A stretch of 64,000 nt of DNA from Taudactylus pleione (taxonomy: Eukaryota > Chordata > Amphibia > Anura > Myobatrachidae), in assembly GCA_031769625.1 (NCBI GenBank), contig JAUIMM010000213.1, positions 4,359,501 to 4,423,500 on the forward strand, given 5' to 3'. Under the pieces are notes generated by a model. It did not search any database and was not told where the DNA came from. It saw nothing but the letters and a program-made list of their open reading frames with translations. Made by a program: the position numbers and the translations under genes. Positions 1-10,019 of the stretch are shown piece by piece (the first letter of the stretch is position 1; the number at the start of each line of letters is the position of its first letter).

Positions 1-29
1 CCACTGCGTGTAGCGCATAAAAAAATCAC

Positions 30-1190
30 AGAACAGCAGAAGGGGTACAGACATGAGGAGAATAGGGGGCACTTAGTACACAGAAGAGCAGAAGGGGTAC
101 AGACATGGGGAGAGGGGAACAGGGGGCACAGAGGTGGGAGGGCAGAGTACATGTGAGAGAAGAAGGGGTACAGACATGGGGAGCAGGGAACAGGGGTCAC
201 AGAGGGCAGAGTCCATGGGAGAGCAGAAGGGGTACAGACATGGGGAGAAGGGAACAGGGGTCACAGAGGCGGGAGGGCATAGTATACAGGAGAGCAGAAG
301 GGGTACAGATATGGGGAGAGGGGAACAGGGGGCACAGAGGTGGGAGGGCAGAGTACACGGGAGAGCAGAAGGGGTACAGACATGGGGAGAGGGGAACAGG
401 GGGCACAAAGGTGGGAGGGCAGAGTACACGGGAGAGCAGGATATGTAGAGACATAGGGAGAGGGGAATAGGGGGCACAGAGGTGGGATGGCAGAGTACAC
501 GGGAGAGCAGAACATGTACAGATATGGGGAGAGGGGAACAGGGGGCATAGAGGTGGGAGGGCAGAGTACACGGGAGAGCAGAACATGTACAGATATGGGG
601 AGAGGGGAACAGGGGGCACAGAGGTGGGAGGGCAGAGCACACGGGAGAGCAGAACATGTACAGATATGGGGAGAGGGGAACAGGGGGCACAGAGGTGGGA
701 GGGCAGAGTACTCGGGAGAGCCGAAGGGGTACAGACACAGGGAGAGGGGAATAGGGGGCACAGAGGTGGGAGGGCAGAGCACACGGGAGAGCAGAACATG
801 TACAGATATGGGGAGAGGGGAATAGGGGGCACAGGTGGGAGGAGAGAGCACACGGGAGAGCAGAACATGTACAGATATGGGGAGAGGGGAACAGGGGTCA
901 CAGAGGTGGGAGGGCAGAGTACACGGGAGAGCAGAAGGGGTACAGACATGGGGAGAGGGGAATAGGGGGCACAGAGGTGGGAGGGCAGAGCACACGGGAG
1001 AGCAGAACATGTACAGATATGGGGAGAGGGGAATAGGGGGCACAGAGGTGGGAGGGCAGAGTACACGGGAGATTAGAAGGGGTACAGACACAGGGAGAGG
1101 GGAATAGGGGGCACAGAGGTGGGAGGGCAGAGTACACGGGAGAGCAGAACATGTACAGGCATGGGGAGAGGGGAACAGGGGGCATAATGG
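30..1190. repeat. 71-bp minisatellite array, about 16 copies
   Basis: A G-rich unit containing AGCAGAACATGTACAG or AGCAGAAGGGGTACAG, then GGGGAGAGGGGAACAGGGGG, then AGGTGGGAGGGCAGAG is repeated head to tail. The motif AACATGTACAG starts at 511, 582 and 653, which gives a 71-bp period. Because 71 is not a multiple of three, the repeat is open in several frames on both strands and produces long Pro/Ser/Cys-rich or Gly/Arg-rich reading frames that are not genes. Confidence 0.95.
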
Positions 1191-1199
1191 AGCTGGAGA

Positions 1200-1300
1200 G
1201 AATGAGTATAGAAATAGGGGAAGGGTTAGGTTTAGGTACGAAGGGTGGAGGGTTAGGTCTAGGCACGAAGGGGGGGGTTAGGTTTAGGCACTAATGGGGA
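1200..1300. repeat. TTAGGG-like degenerate tract
   Basis: Several copies of GGGTTAGGTTTAGGCAC-type sequence follow the minisatellite directly. The tract is a degenerate variant of the vertebrate telomere hexamer, of the same kind found inside many elements later in the window. Confidence 0.7.
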
Positions 1301-1374
1301 GGGTAAGTATGAAAAGCTCAGTTTTTAATAAACAAAAAAATTTGGTGAAAAGTGAGAAAAATATAGGAAACAAT

Positions 1375-1896
1375 GGGGGTCATTCAGACCCACTCGCGAG
1401 CGGCAGTACGCTCGCAAGTGGGTCGATGGTCCCCACTGCGCATGCGCACGACGGAGGGAGCTCCGTCGTGCGCATGCGCGAGACCCGGCGAGTGAAGGAC
1501 TTTCCATCGCTCCGGGTCTCGCACCAAAGGGGGCGTGCTGTCGATGTTGATTGACAGCACGCCCCCTTTGGTGGGCGTGCCTGCCAGACAGAGGCGTTCC
1601 CATGGGAACGCCTACCGTCTGAAGCCGGCCCCACTGACATCACTAGTGATGTCAGTGGGAGTGATTTTGGCTCTGATAGAGCCAAAATCACTCCTGGCCT
1701 TGCGGCTGGGAAACTCGACCGCAGGGTTTCCCTCGCAATTCTTGACCATCGCGACCATCTTTCTGCACGCTCGTATATGCTGTGGGTGGTGACCCACAGC
1801 TATACGAGCGTCCAGGAGGACGCTCCATATTAATGGAGGAGGGCCCTGATTCAGAGCGAGCGCTCTGGTCAGAGCGTCTGGCTCTGAATCAGGGCC
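1375..1896. mobile_element. Hairpin-chain MITE, copy 1 (complete, 3-bp target duplication)
   Basis: The ends are GGGGGTCATTCAGAC and CTCTGAATCAGGGCC, imperfect inverted repeats, flanked by AAT on both sides (1372-1374 and 1897-1899). Between them lie about ten short, adjacent, near-perfect hairpins rather than one large palindrome. Examples are the GCGCATGCGCACGACGG arms near 1435-1480, the GGGGGCGTGCTGTC arms near 1527-1572, GCGTTCCCATGGGAACGC near 1592, CACTGACATCACTAGTGATGTCAGTG near 1632-1660 (given here as a palindrome of two 13-base arms), the TTTTGGCTC/GAGCCAAAA pair near 1666-1690, and GCTGTGGGT/ACCCACAGC near 1778-1800. A 3-bp target duplication and GGGCC-type ends fit the PIF/Harbinger superfamily, but no transposase is present, so the class is inferred. 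Confidence 0.85.
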
Positions 1897-2581
1897 AATA
1901 TGTGTATATTAGGGGTGTGCACCGGCCACTTTTCGTGTTTTGTGTTTTGGATCTGGATCTTTCTTAGTGTTTTGGATCTGGATTGGTTTTGCCAAAACCA
2001 CCCTTCCGTGTTTTGTATCTGGATCTTTCTTAGTGTTTTGGATCTGGATTGGTTTTGCCAAAACCACCCTTCCGTGTTTTGTGTTTTGGATCTGTATTTT
2101 TTTTTAAAAACAGCTAAAAATCACAGAATTTGTGTGTTTTTCTGCTCCTATGCTATTATTAACCTCAATAACCTTAATTTCCACTCATTTCCAGTCTATT
2201 CTGAACACCTCACACCTCACAATAGTGTTTTTATGTCCAAAAGGTTGCACCGAGGTAGCTGGATGACTATGCTAAGCGACAAGAGTGGGCGGCACAAACA
2301 CGTGGCCCATCTAGGAGTGACACTGCAGTGGCAGACAGGATGGCAGTTTGAAAAACTAGGCCCCAAACAGTACATAATGCAAAGAAAAAAAAGAGGTGCA
2401 AGATGGTATTGTCCTTGGGCTCTCCCACCCACCCTTATGTTGTATAAACAGGACATGCACACTTTAACAAACCAATCATTTCAGCGCCAGGGTCTGCCAC
2501 ACGACTGTGGCTGAAATGATTGGTTCGTTTGGGCCCCCACAAAACAAGCTGGCAATTAAATTGTCCCTGCACAAACTGGCT

Positions 2582-3108
2582 CTACGGAGGCAAGATTTCG
2601 TCCTCATCCTCCTCATCCACCGATTCCTCACCCTCTTCAGTGTTGTGTACATCCTCATCCTCACAGAGTATTAATTCGTCCCCGCTGGAATCCACCACCA
2701 CAGGTCCCTCTGTACGTTCTGGAGGCTGGTCTCCCTGGAAGAGTTGATAATTAATTTTTATGAACATCATCTTCTCCACATTTTGTGGAAGGAACCGCCT
2801 ACGCCTTTCGCTGATAAGGTTCCCGGCTGCACTAAACACTCTTTCGGAGTACACACTGCAGGGGGGCAACTCAGGTAAAATAGAGCCAGTCTGTACAGGG
2901 GCCTCCAAATTGCCTCTTTTTCCTGCCAGTACAGGTACGGACTGTTTGACATGCCTACTTGGATGCTGTCACCGATGTAATCCTCCACCATTCTGTCAGT
3001 GGTGACAGTATCATATGCAGTGACAGTAGACATGTCAGAAATTGTTGGCACGTCCTTCAGTCTGGACCAGATGTCCAAATTGGCCCTTGACTTATGACAC
3101 AGGCGCAC
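2582..3108 (-). pseudogene. hAT transposase C-terminal dimerisation domain, frameshifted
   Basis: Two overlapping minus-strand frames together read as the C-terminus of a ZBED/hAT transposase. The upstream frame (3108 to about 2860) contains EKEAIWRPLYRLAL. The downstream frame (2908-2582) contains the family signature SERVFSAAGNLISERRRRF followed by LPQNVEKMMFIK, and ends in an acidic tail (DEEDEDEILPP). The switch falls near the LSCPP motif around 2860-2880 and marks a single frameshift. The BED finger and catalytic RNase H-like core are absent. What remains would not be a functional transposase. The SERVFSA.GN...RR.L signature makes the hAT assignment secure. Confidence 0.88.
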
Positions 3109-3480
3109 GCTTGGCGCTGCTGCTGTGTTGATTCACGTGTGGCTACTGCGCATACATTTTACACACAAACACAGAAAAAAAAGAATTGTTTATTTTTTGT
3201 GGAGCGCACTTTGGGGGTTACACCAACAGACTTATGGGACACAGGCGCATGCTTGGCGCTGCTCCTTTGTTGATGCACGTACAGTGCACACAATTCACAA
3301 AGACAGAAAAAAAAGAATTTTTTATTTTTTGTGGAGCGCACTTTGGGGGTTACACCACCCTTTAACAGACAGACGCACGCTTGGCGCTGCTGCTTTGAGG
3401 ATGCACGTACAGTGCACACAATTCACAAACACAGAAAATATTTTTTTATTTTGTTTGGAGTGCACTTTGAGGGTTACAGC
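3095..3480. repeat. About 130-140-bp tandem repeat, three units
   Basis: Each unit contains the block CACGCTTGGCGCTGCTGC (or a near variant) followed by an A-rich stretch and TGTGGAGCGCACTTTGGGGG. Units start near 3099, 3241 and 3368. It borders, and probably belongs to, the hAT element as a subterminal repeat. Confidence 0.7.
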
Positions 3481-3529
3481 ACCCTTTAACGAACAAGCCA
3501 GCCGGCCCTTTACTTATGACACAGGCCCT

Positions 3530-3955
3530 TTATATAGAGCTCCCAGTAGTGGTGCAGTGATCCCAGTGGTAGTCTCCCCCCAATGCAGTGCCCCTAGTAG
3601 TAGTCACCTCCCCTTGTAGTGCCCCTAATAGTAGTCCCCTCCCCTTGTAGTGCCCCTAGTAGTAGTCCCCCCTTGTAGCCCTTGTGGTGCCCCTATTAGT
3701 AGTCCCCCCCTTGTAGTGCCCCCAGTAGTGGTCCCCCGATGCAGTGCCCCTATTAGTAGACCCCCCCTTGTAGTAGTAGTCCCCCTAGTAGTAATCCCCC
3801 CACAATAGTACCCCTAGTAGTTGTCCCCTCCCTTGTAATAGTAGTTCCCCTAGCAGTAATCCCCCCACAGTAGTACCACCCCTGATGCAGTGTCCCTAGT
3901 AGTAGTAGTAGTAATCCCCCCACAGTAGTGCCAGCCCCCCAGTAGACACACACAT
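3530..3955. repeat. CCCCTAGTAGTAGT-type low-complexity tract
   Basis: Irregular alternation of TAGTAGTAGT with CCCCCC and CTTGTAGTGCCCC. It resembles, in reverse complement, the GGGGGCACTACTACTGGGG minisatellite at 23960-24630. There is no coding potential. Confidence 0.85.
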
Positions 3956-4189
3956 AATGAAAAAAAAAAAACAAAAAACACTTACCTGAAAGGCAGGGGA
4001 GGCAGCATGCAGGTCTTGCCCGGGATTTTGCCGAACTAGCTGCTCCCTGTTACTAGAGGTACAGCTGGTCCTCTAGCGTCTGGCAGCAGAACATGGCAAA
4101 TGAAGACCTCTCAAATGTCAATGTGCTACGATGTCTCCTATGAGGTGGTGGCCATTTTGGGAGAGACAATTTCAATAGTACTGTTTCCA

Positions 4190-4275
4190 TGTAGACGGAC
4201 AGACCGGCCCACGCAGCCATCGGCCCTTCTGGCATTTGCCAGAAGTGCCCGATGGTCAGTCCGGCCCTGGCTATA
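4190..4275. repeat. Foldback repeat (GGCCGGACTGACCATCGGGC type)
   Basis: The arms GGACAGACCGGCCCACGCAG..CCATCGGCCCTTCTGGCA and TGCCAGAAGTGCCCGATGG.TCAGTCCGGCCC are inverted relative to each other around 4240. Related fragments occur near 22000 and 49700 (CAGACTGACCATCGGG), so this is a dispersed family. It is probably a small non-autonomous element or SINE-associated palindrome. Confidence 0.6.
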
Positions 4276-5335
4276 GTAGAGTAGCAGTTTCCCATTTGTT
4301 GGCTTCTATTTTCTGATTCCATCCAGCTGCAGAAATTCTCCAGGGTGCTAAACTTCTATGTATTCATTTGGGACATTGGCATCCTTTAAATCAGATTAGT
4401 ACTAGCAACATCTCAAACTCGAATTTGCAACAAAATATGTGCACCAACTTCTATTAGCCAGCTACAACCTTCTTCAGCAGATTGAAAATGGGTGGGATAC
4501 ATTAATAAAAAAACTGTTGTAAAACCTCAGAAAACTGAAGTTTCTGAGGTTTACCACAATACATATGGTTCCCCATCTATATTATCTGCTGTGGACTGCC
4601 GGCACTGCAAGGCCCACATGATTATATGGGGCTGTGATGTGCCTGTATGCAGCAAGCTCTGGACAGCAAAACATTCCGGAGCTTCTGCGCAGTAGACAAC
4701 TCCATATAGATGGTGTTGCCTATAGAAGCCTATGAGCTTCTTTCTGCATTCGCCCCGCAGAAAGAGAGATCCTTCGGATTCCTCGTTCCGTCCTTCATTG
4801 CCTGCAACGGGGGCGCAAGCAATATCGTCCGGTTGGACGTGTAGCATGGCCGACCAAACGATACCACATTCGACCGTGGGAGCGAGCATATTGGCCATAC
4901 ACACTGAGCGATGTGGCCGATATGTCGTTCCGATTCGTCCGGTAATGACATATCGTGCGGACATCTACTCAGTGTCTACCCAGCTAAAACACCTGACAAA
5001 CCAAGCCTGATCCCAATGAAGTCCTGAGTAAATAATTAGCTGATCTTACTAGAGAATTGCAGTACTGGAAGCAAGAGTAGAGGGAAAGTAAAAATATAGT
5101 AACTGGAGAACTAAAAGGAGATCCTTCAGAGACACCTGGAGATCTCCTCAAAGAACCAGAAGTCGACAGACCGGCCAGTGTGACTCACAATTGGAGAACT
5201 ATATGTTGTAAATATAATAAGAGTGGAAACCTATTATCAGAGAGCTCCTTTAAACCTGGCGTTCCACCAGTCACGGACCAACCTTAGGAAGTCACCTTAA
5301 CATTAGGTCCAAATCAGAGGAAGCAGTGGCCCCAT
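4275..5335. other. No gene recognised; a short MITE-like palindromic stretch
   Basis: Nothing coding could be supported here. Around 4885-4990 the motifs CACACTGAGCGATGTGG.CGATATGTCGTTCCG and ACGACATATCGTGCGGACATCTACTCAGTGT are roughly complementary, suggesting a degraded MITE. The open frames across 4550-5010 are shadows of this palindromic composition. Confidence 0.4.
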
Positions 5336-5339
5336 TATG

Positions 5340-5650
5340 ATGGGAAATGTCCTATATTTGAAGTTAAAATTAAAGAAGTTAAAATACCAGCTCTATTGGA
5401 CAATGACTCGCAAGTTATCATCATTCAATCTACTTGTTTTCCCAATATTAAAATGAGAGCAAAATCTCCCCTCCATCCCCAATGTGGTTGCATTTTTTAG
5501 CCAGCAATGGTTTGTGCATACCTTGTAATGGATACTGAGAACCAGATATACAAATTGGAGAGGCTCTCCTGATCAGTCAAGGGTGCATAATCATCAGTGT
5601 TTGTGAAGAGAGTGTTCCATCTGTGACTCTAGGGATGAATGTGTGGAAAG
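5340..5650 (+). pseudogene. Degenerate retropepsin (aspartic protease) of an LTR retrotransposon
   Basis: In one plus-strand frame from about 5358 the translation reads EVKIPALLDNDSQVIIIQST, matching the retroviral/Ty3-type protease motif (I-x-A-L-L-D-T-G-S-x-V-x-x-I). The active-site DTGS is replaced by DNDS. After an in-frame stop near 5500, a later segment (about 5628-5670) reads LGMNVWKVILGSS, which resembles the conserved ILGMN end of the same domain. The copy is clearly inactive. Neither gag nor reverse transcriptase is recognisable next to it. The retroelement type (Ty3/Gypsy or ERV-like) is not resolved by this fragment. Confidence 0.6.
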
Positions 5651-6310
5651 TCATTCTGGGATCAAGTGGCTGATCCCAGCAATGGCACAGGGTGACGTGT
5701 CGGTGAGGATGTGTCCTCCGCGGGACACATCCATAGCCGGCGCTGGGACAGTGAGTTTGTCCTTAGCATTAAGGGCGATACAGAGGTGATGGGTATCTGG
5801 GGAAGGGGCCACCCTGCCCCTTCCACCGGCACCGGAGATACACACATTGCGGATACCTGAGGAAGGGACCACCCGGTACCTTCCAGCAGCGGAGTCTAGG
5901 TCACGGCAGGAGTCTGGCACTGGAGCTGTTTGTTGGCTTCCAGCGCCGGTTCAGCGGGCGGATAAGCTAGGCTCCAGCCATGAGCCAATCACGGCTCGTG
6001 GACTGGCAGCCAATAGAAGTTGGCCGTGGCAAGCCAATCAGGGCTCCCCGCATCATAGCTCCGCCAACCGGTGGCATCATATATTGGATGCTGCCGGGCG
6101 GGAGAGCTCAGTTAGTCGGCGGTGCGTAAGGAAGAAGGACCTGTACAGAAGAGCTCCAGTGGCCGCGGAGGGGGCCAGAAGACGGCGGGCTCAACTAAGA
6201 AGACGGCGTCTGAGCCTTGAGGACAGCGGCAGTCGGCGGGAGCTGGAGCATCAGCTGAGAACTGGAGAGGACTGCAGTGGAGGAATGCAAAATAGCTTAA
6301 CAAAGCACCC
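5650..6310 (+). promoter_or_regulatory. LTR-like or promoter-like GC-rich block with CCAAT and TATA motifs
   Basis: The block holds three CCAAT-type motifs (AGCCAATCACGG near 5980, GCCAATAG near 6010, AAGCCAATCAGG near 6033), then an ATATATTGG TATA-like site near 6077 and a GC-rich leader. That is the U3-R arrangement of an LTR promoter. A 181-codon open frame across it (5847-6392) has no recognisable domain and looks incidental. LTR termini and a second copy were not identified, so this could also be an unrelated promoter-like repeat. Confidence 0.4.
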
Positions 6311-6756
6311 CTCTGCAGCCTCTTCCAATGGCTCAGGTAGGTGGCTTTGGGCCACTACTACATCCCAAAACACTAAACCAATAATTAGGTGAAAACTACA
6401 GGATTAATGTAATGTTGCACATGGTGTACAGAAAAAACGTGTGTGGATGAGAGGGCAAAACTTTCAATAATTTGTTTCATCGAAAGAAGCTTTTTAGTCC
6501 ATAAATTGACCAATGATCCAATAGAGGTAATGCCCTTGGCACACCACACAGTGAATGGAAAGAGAACTTGACCATATTAAAAATTCAGCAATGGCAGATA
6601 AAGGTTATGGCGAAAAAATGATGTGTGGCATGCCAAACTTTCCAAGTAGACACTAGAAAAGGATTATCAAGTATCTCTGTAGAGGTTTCCTGTTGATAAA
6701 GATGCAAGAAAATGGATAAATCTAAAGTAGACAGAAAGGATTGTTCTAACAATAGA

Positions 6757-8663
6757 TTAACATACGTGCAACCAGTCACTAACATACTGAAATACACCAG
6801 CATATTTATATATACCCATAGGAGAAGTTATTGCTAGCATTAGTGGTTGGCTGCTGAAGTTTGCATAGAGTATTTCTAGGACTGTTAGAATACCATGATA
6901 AATCCCTACTCCACAGCTGCTCATCATGTGAAAAGAGTAGGATAGGTAACATTTGAAGTTGATAAACCATTTGGGGAATAAACCCATTTCAATAAGATTC
7001 ACCCAGCGCTTCTTTTCCTTGATAGCCCGTTTCACAACCCTAGTTATATTCTGAGGATAAATTCCATAAATATTTCTAGGGAGCTAAATCCCAAGATATG
7101 TAAAGAAACTAGTAACTCATGATAGCTGGAAATCCCTGCCCCATCTGGGTTTAAAATAACTTCCCAAAAACATAGCCATAGATTTTTCTGTATTAACAGT
7201 GAACCCAGAAAGCAACCCATATTCCACAATTTTATCCAACACAGGCTGAAGCATAAAATGGGTTTAGAGAGAAGAAGGAAAAGATCATTGGCAAAAGCCA
7301 GCAACTTCATCTTAGTATCACTGTAATGAACCGAAGGCCCCCCAGCTCATTACTAATCCTGCAGATCAGCTTGTCCCAGAATAGTAACTCAGACTGTACT
7401 TTACAGCCTGTTTTTCTGCTTCTGAGTTCATAAGTGCAGGGAGAATAGAGCTGCATGACCAATGAATGTCCTGACAGCCTCTTAAAGTAATGACTGTGGG
7501 ATACGGTGTGGCCAATGTAATAACCTACAGTATGTAATCATAATGTAATGCTTGTATTAGATATTGTGTTATGGTCTTATTGGGCAGTGCCCTTGCTTCC
7601 TCTTACTGTGAATATGTGGATTTAAGGATGCAGGTGGAGAGAATATTCTCCACCGCTTGTTATCACTACTCTTATATTTTCCTTCCTCCTCTGGGAAGTC
7701 ATGCCTGCCAGCACACAGGCTGGCAGGACATGGCCACAGCATCTGGCCGAATGCTGCTCAGAACAGGACTCATTTACATGCTGGAAATCAGAATCCAGCC
7801 AATCCATGCACCTGACTGTAGGCATAAAAAAGCCAAAGATAGTCACTGATTCAAGTTCGTTATTGAATTCTTTGTTCTGTCTGGCCTTTGTGACAGGACA
7901 GATGTGGAGCTGATTGAGGTGTCTCCGGCCCTACCATACTCACTGGCAGTGCTTCCTTCCAGCCTGCCATTAGTGGACCTTGCTCTACAGAGAAGGTCCA
8001 GCAAAAGATACGCAGTCAAAGCGTATGCTCCATCTAGATTGGTAGAGGACACATCAGGAAGTTAATGGCCCCAGTGGATGGAATTTCGGAGAAGTCGCTT
8101 TCTGAGAAGTGTTAAGTCGCCCAATGGCATATCTCTCAGTTGGACCCTACTCGGATGCCTCCCACACAGAAATACTTTCCCCAGTCCAGGCGGGTAAGCG
8201 TGACTTCGTAACAGATTTTAAATCTATTACTGAAGATATCACTATTTAGATGGCGCACCGCTCTCTAAGTGTGGCTAATACTACTGGTATTTCTATATAT
8301 TGTGTATAGATAGTAGTTACTATTTTTACCTATGCTATTATTTCTTTCCTGTGCGAACCAAGGGACTCATAAAGGAACTAGGCTATAACCACTGCCTTCC
8401 TCAAGACAACAATGGGGAATAAGCAAGATAAATGCACACATAGACCTGATATCCTCACAATCACTAATTCAAATACCCTAAAAGGTAGGCCATGTGGTTA
8501 AAATACATATAAGCGGGCCCAATGTCAGGTTAAAAAGCAAATGAGAAAAAGCACAGGCTTGACAGTTCCACACAGACATGGTGAACTCAGGGCTAAAAAC
8601 AATGTTGACAGAGAGAGAGAGAGTGGTTACAGGAGATGAATACATGTATTGGATAAAATGCAA
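6757..8663 (-). pseudogene. L1 ORF2 reverse transcriptase fragments, in two parts
   Basis: The segment 8663-8478 contains SHLLFNLTLGPLICIL, corresponding to the SPLLFNLAIEPL motif that lies just upstream of the RT catalytic loop. The segment 7310-7044 contains KLLAFANDLFLLLSKPIL, corresponding to the catalytic FADD motif, here FAND. In L1 these two motifs are about 30 residues apart, but here more than 1.1 kb separates them, all accounted for by the solo LTR at 7322-8459. A further fragment at 7035-6757 continues toward the C-terminus. Confidence 0.78.
7322..8459. mobile_element. Solo LTR (1,138 bp) with 5-bp target duplication inside the L1
   Basis: The block begins TGTAATGAACC and ends GATATCCTCACA, giving TG...CA termini with TGT/ACA inverted ends. 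It is flanked by ATCAC on both sides (7317-7321 and 8460-8464). Removing it rejoins the L1 reverse transcriptase. Inside are a CCAAT motif near 7798 and a TATA-like GCATAAAAAAGCC near 7821, which are plausible U3 signals on the plus strand. No internal retroelement genes remain, so this is the product of LTR-LTR recombination. The short open frames within it (7571-7913) have no recognisable domain. Confidence 0.78.
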
Positions 8664-8800
8664 AAACTACCTCCCAAAGGCTCTAATCTCAAAAAGGCAT
8701 TTTAAATGCGACCATGAAACCTTGTCACATACTTTCTCAGCTAAGAAGCAAGTCAGGAATATGTTTCTGGTGCATCAATGCATTAACCACCCGAATACCC

Positions 8801-9268
8801 TTAAATGAATGTCTGCCAAGAGTGAATCCCAACTGGTGAATGTAAGCCATTCCAGACAAGGACATGTTTGGTAAGGGCAAACTTTTCTAACACTGGTTTA
8901 TTCACTAAATAAAAATCAACTCCTATTATGAGAGTTGGGGCATCCTGCTGAAGCAGCAGACTAGAAAGTGCCTTAAAGAAATGAGTGTTGGGGCCATTAG
9001 GATCATAGACTTTTAAAAATGTATACTTTTCCCCCCTAACCTTAATATGTAGCAGAAGAAACCACACCACCCTATCTACAATGGAGTCCTCAATGGCATA
9101 ACATAACCTCTTATAGAACAATATAGTGACACCTCTTTTCGTGGTTAAATAAAGGAGCAGATAAAAAAAAAACAGAATGTCATGCCCTTGGAGACATTCA
9201 AGTGCATCTTCTGGAGGAAGACAATGTCGAGGGATAAGGTGTTCAGATGGGTTACCACTGGTTTTCAT
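8801..9268 (-). pseudogene. L1 ORF2 apurinic/apyrimidinic-type endonuclease fragment
   Basis: A 155-codon minus-strand frame reads TKRGVTILFYKRL, then YTFLKVYDPNGPNTHFFKAL, then TLIIGVDFYLVNKP. These match the L1 endonuclease core (RGV.IL, YT....YAPN....FF, IIGGDFN...N). The catalytic GGDFN is altered to GVDFY, so the domain is inactive even though the frame stays open. It would nick target DNA in a live element. Confidence 0.82.
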
Positions 9269-10019
9269 TTAACATGGCTATTAAGCCCATCCACATTCCA
9301 GTAGATAACACGGAGGTCAGACTGTGCACCACCAGACCCCTAACCAGTTACGTTGGGCGGAGCCATAAAACTACTTTAGGGGAATCCAGAAAAGCAGAGA
9401 TCTGTAAAGGAAAAACACCCCCTTGTCCCAGCAAGCAGGAGAAGTGAAAAAAACAACAAGCCCTAACATGACAGCATCTGTGTGTTGGACACAAGGCAAA
9501 AACAAAAATCAAATACAGTAAAGAAAGCAAATAAAAATGAGAAACACATGTCAAGATGCTTATAAAATAAACTGTCACAAAAAAAAATTACTTTTACACA
9601 CCATATTTTCTAAATGAACATCCAGAACAAATATTAGGTGCATGCAACACTGAAGCAGGAGCCAGCTGATCAACACATAACAAATTATCAACATAACACA
9701 ATTGCCTGAACTAAGAATGGTTTGGTGACCTAATCGAAAGATCATCAGGGAGATTCTTACGACTAAAGAAATCCTGTGCAGTAGTAAGGTCGTCAAAAAT
9801 AAATGATCCCTACCTTGAAAAGAAATGCAAAGTTTTGCTGGGTAGTGGAGGACAAATCGCACATGGTTATGTTATCAAAGAGACTCTTACAAATTAAGTA
9901 AAGTCTCTATGTTTTTGGAGACAACAGTTGTAAAATCAGTAAGCCTTTGGACTGTGAGGGAACCCACCCTTGTACACATGTTTTCCTATCTCAAAAGTTA
10001 AAGAGCTATGACCGGTCTC

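Larger units (their letters stand above)
1905..3500 (-). mobile_element. hAT (ZBED-type) DNA transposon, 3' portion
   Basis: The element ends at about 1908 with AGGGGTGTGCACCGGCCAC, followed by subterminal palindromic blocks GGTTTTGCCAAAACC that occur twice (about 1985 and 2051) within a direct repeat of roughly 67 bp. A decayed transposase C-terminus on the minus strand lies at 2582-3108. The sequence at 2230-2520 between end and transposase has no gene and behaves like a 3' untranslated region. The other terminus was not located, so the element is probably truncated on its 5' side, and its right edge is approximate. Confidence 0.75.

Noticed and set aside
73..1266. Long Pro/Ser/Cys-rich minus frames and Gly/Arg-rich plus frames
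   Set aside because: They are read through a 71-bp minisatellite, which opens several frames on both strands at once. There is no start context, domain or codon bias.
1294..1967. Open frames on both strands
   Set aside because: They lie in the hairpin-chain MITE. Palindromic CpG-rich DNA lacks stops on both strands.
5847..6392. 181-codon plus-strand frame
   Set aside because: It spans a GC-rich promoter or LTR-like block, has no recognisable domain and is Arg/Ser-rich in a non-specific way.
9400..10000. Minus-strand hydrophobic frames (9348-9862) as a membrane protein
   Set aside because: They fall between the L1 endonuclease and ORF1 remnants and are best explained as decayed L1 sequence and its non-coding part.
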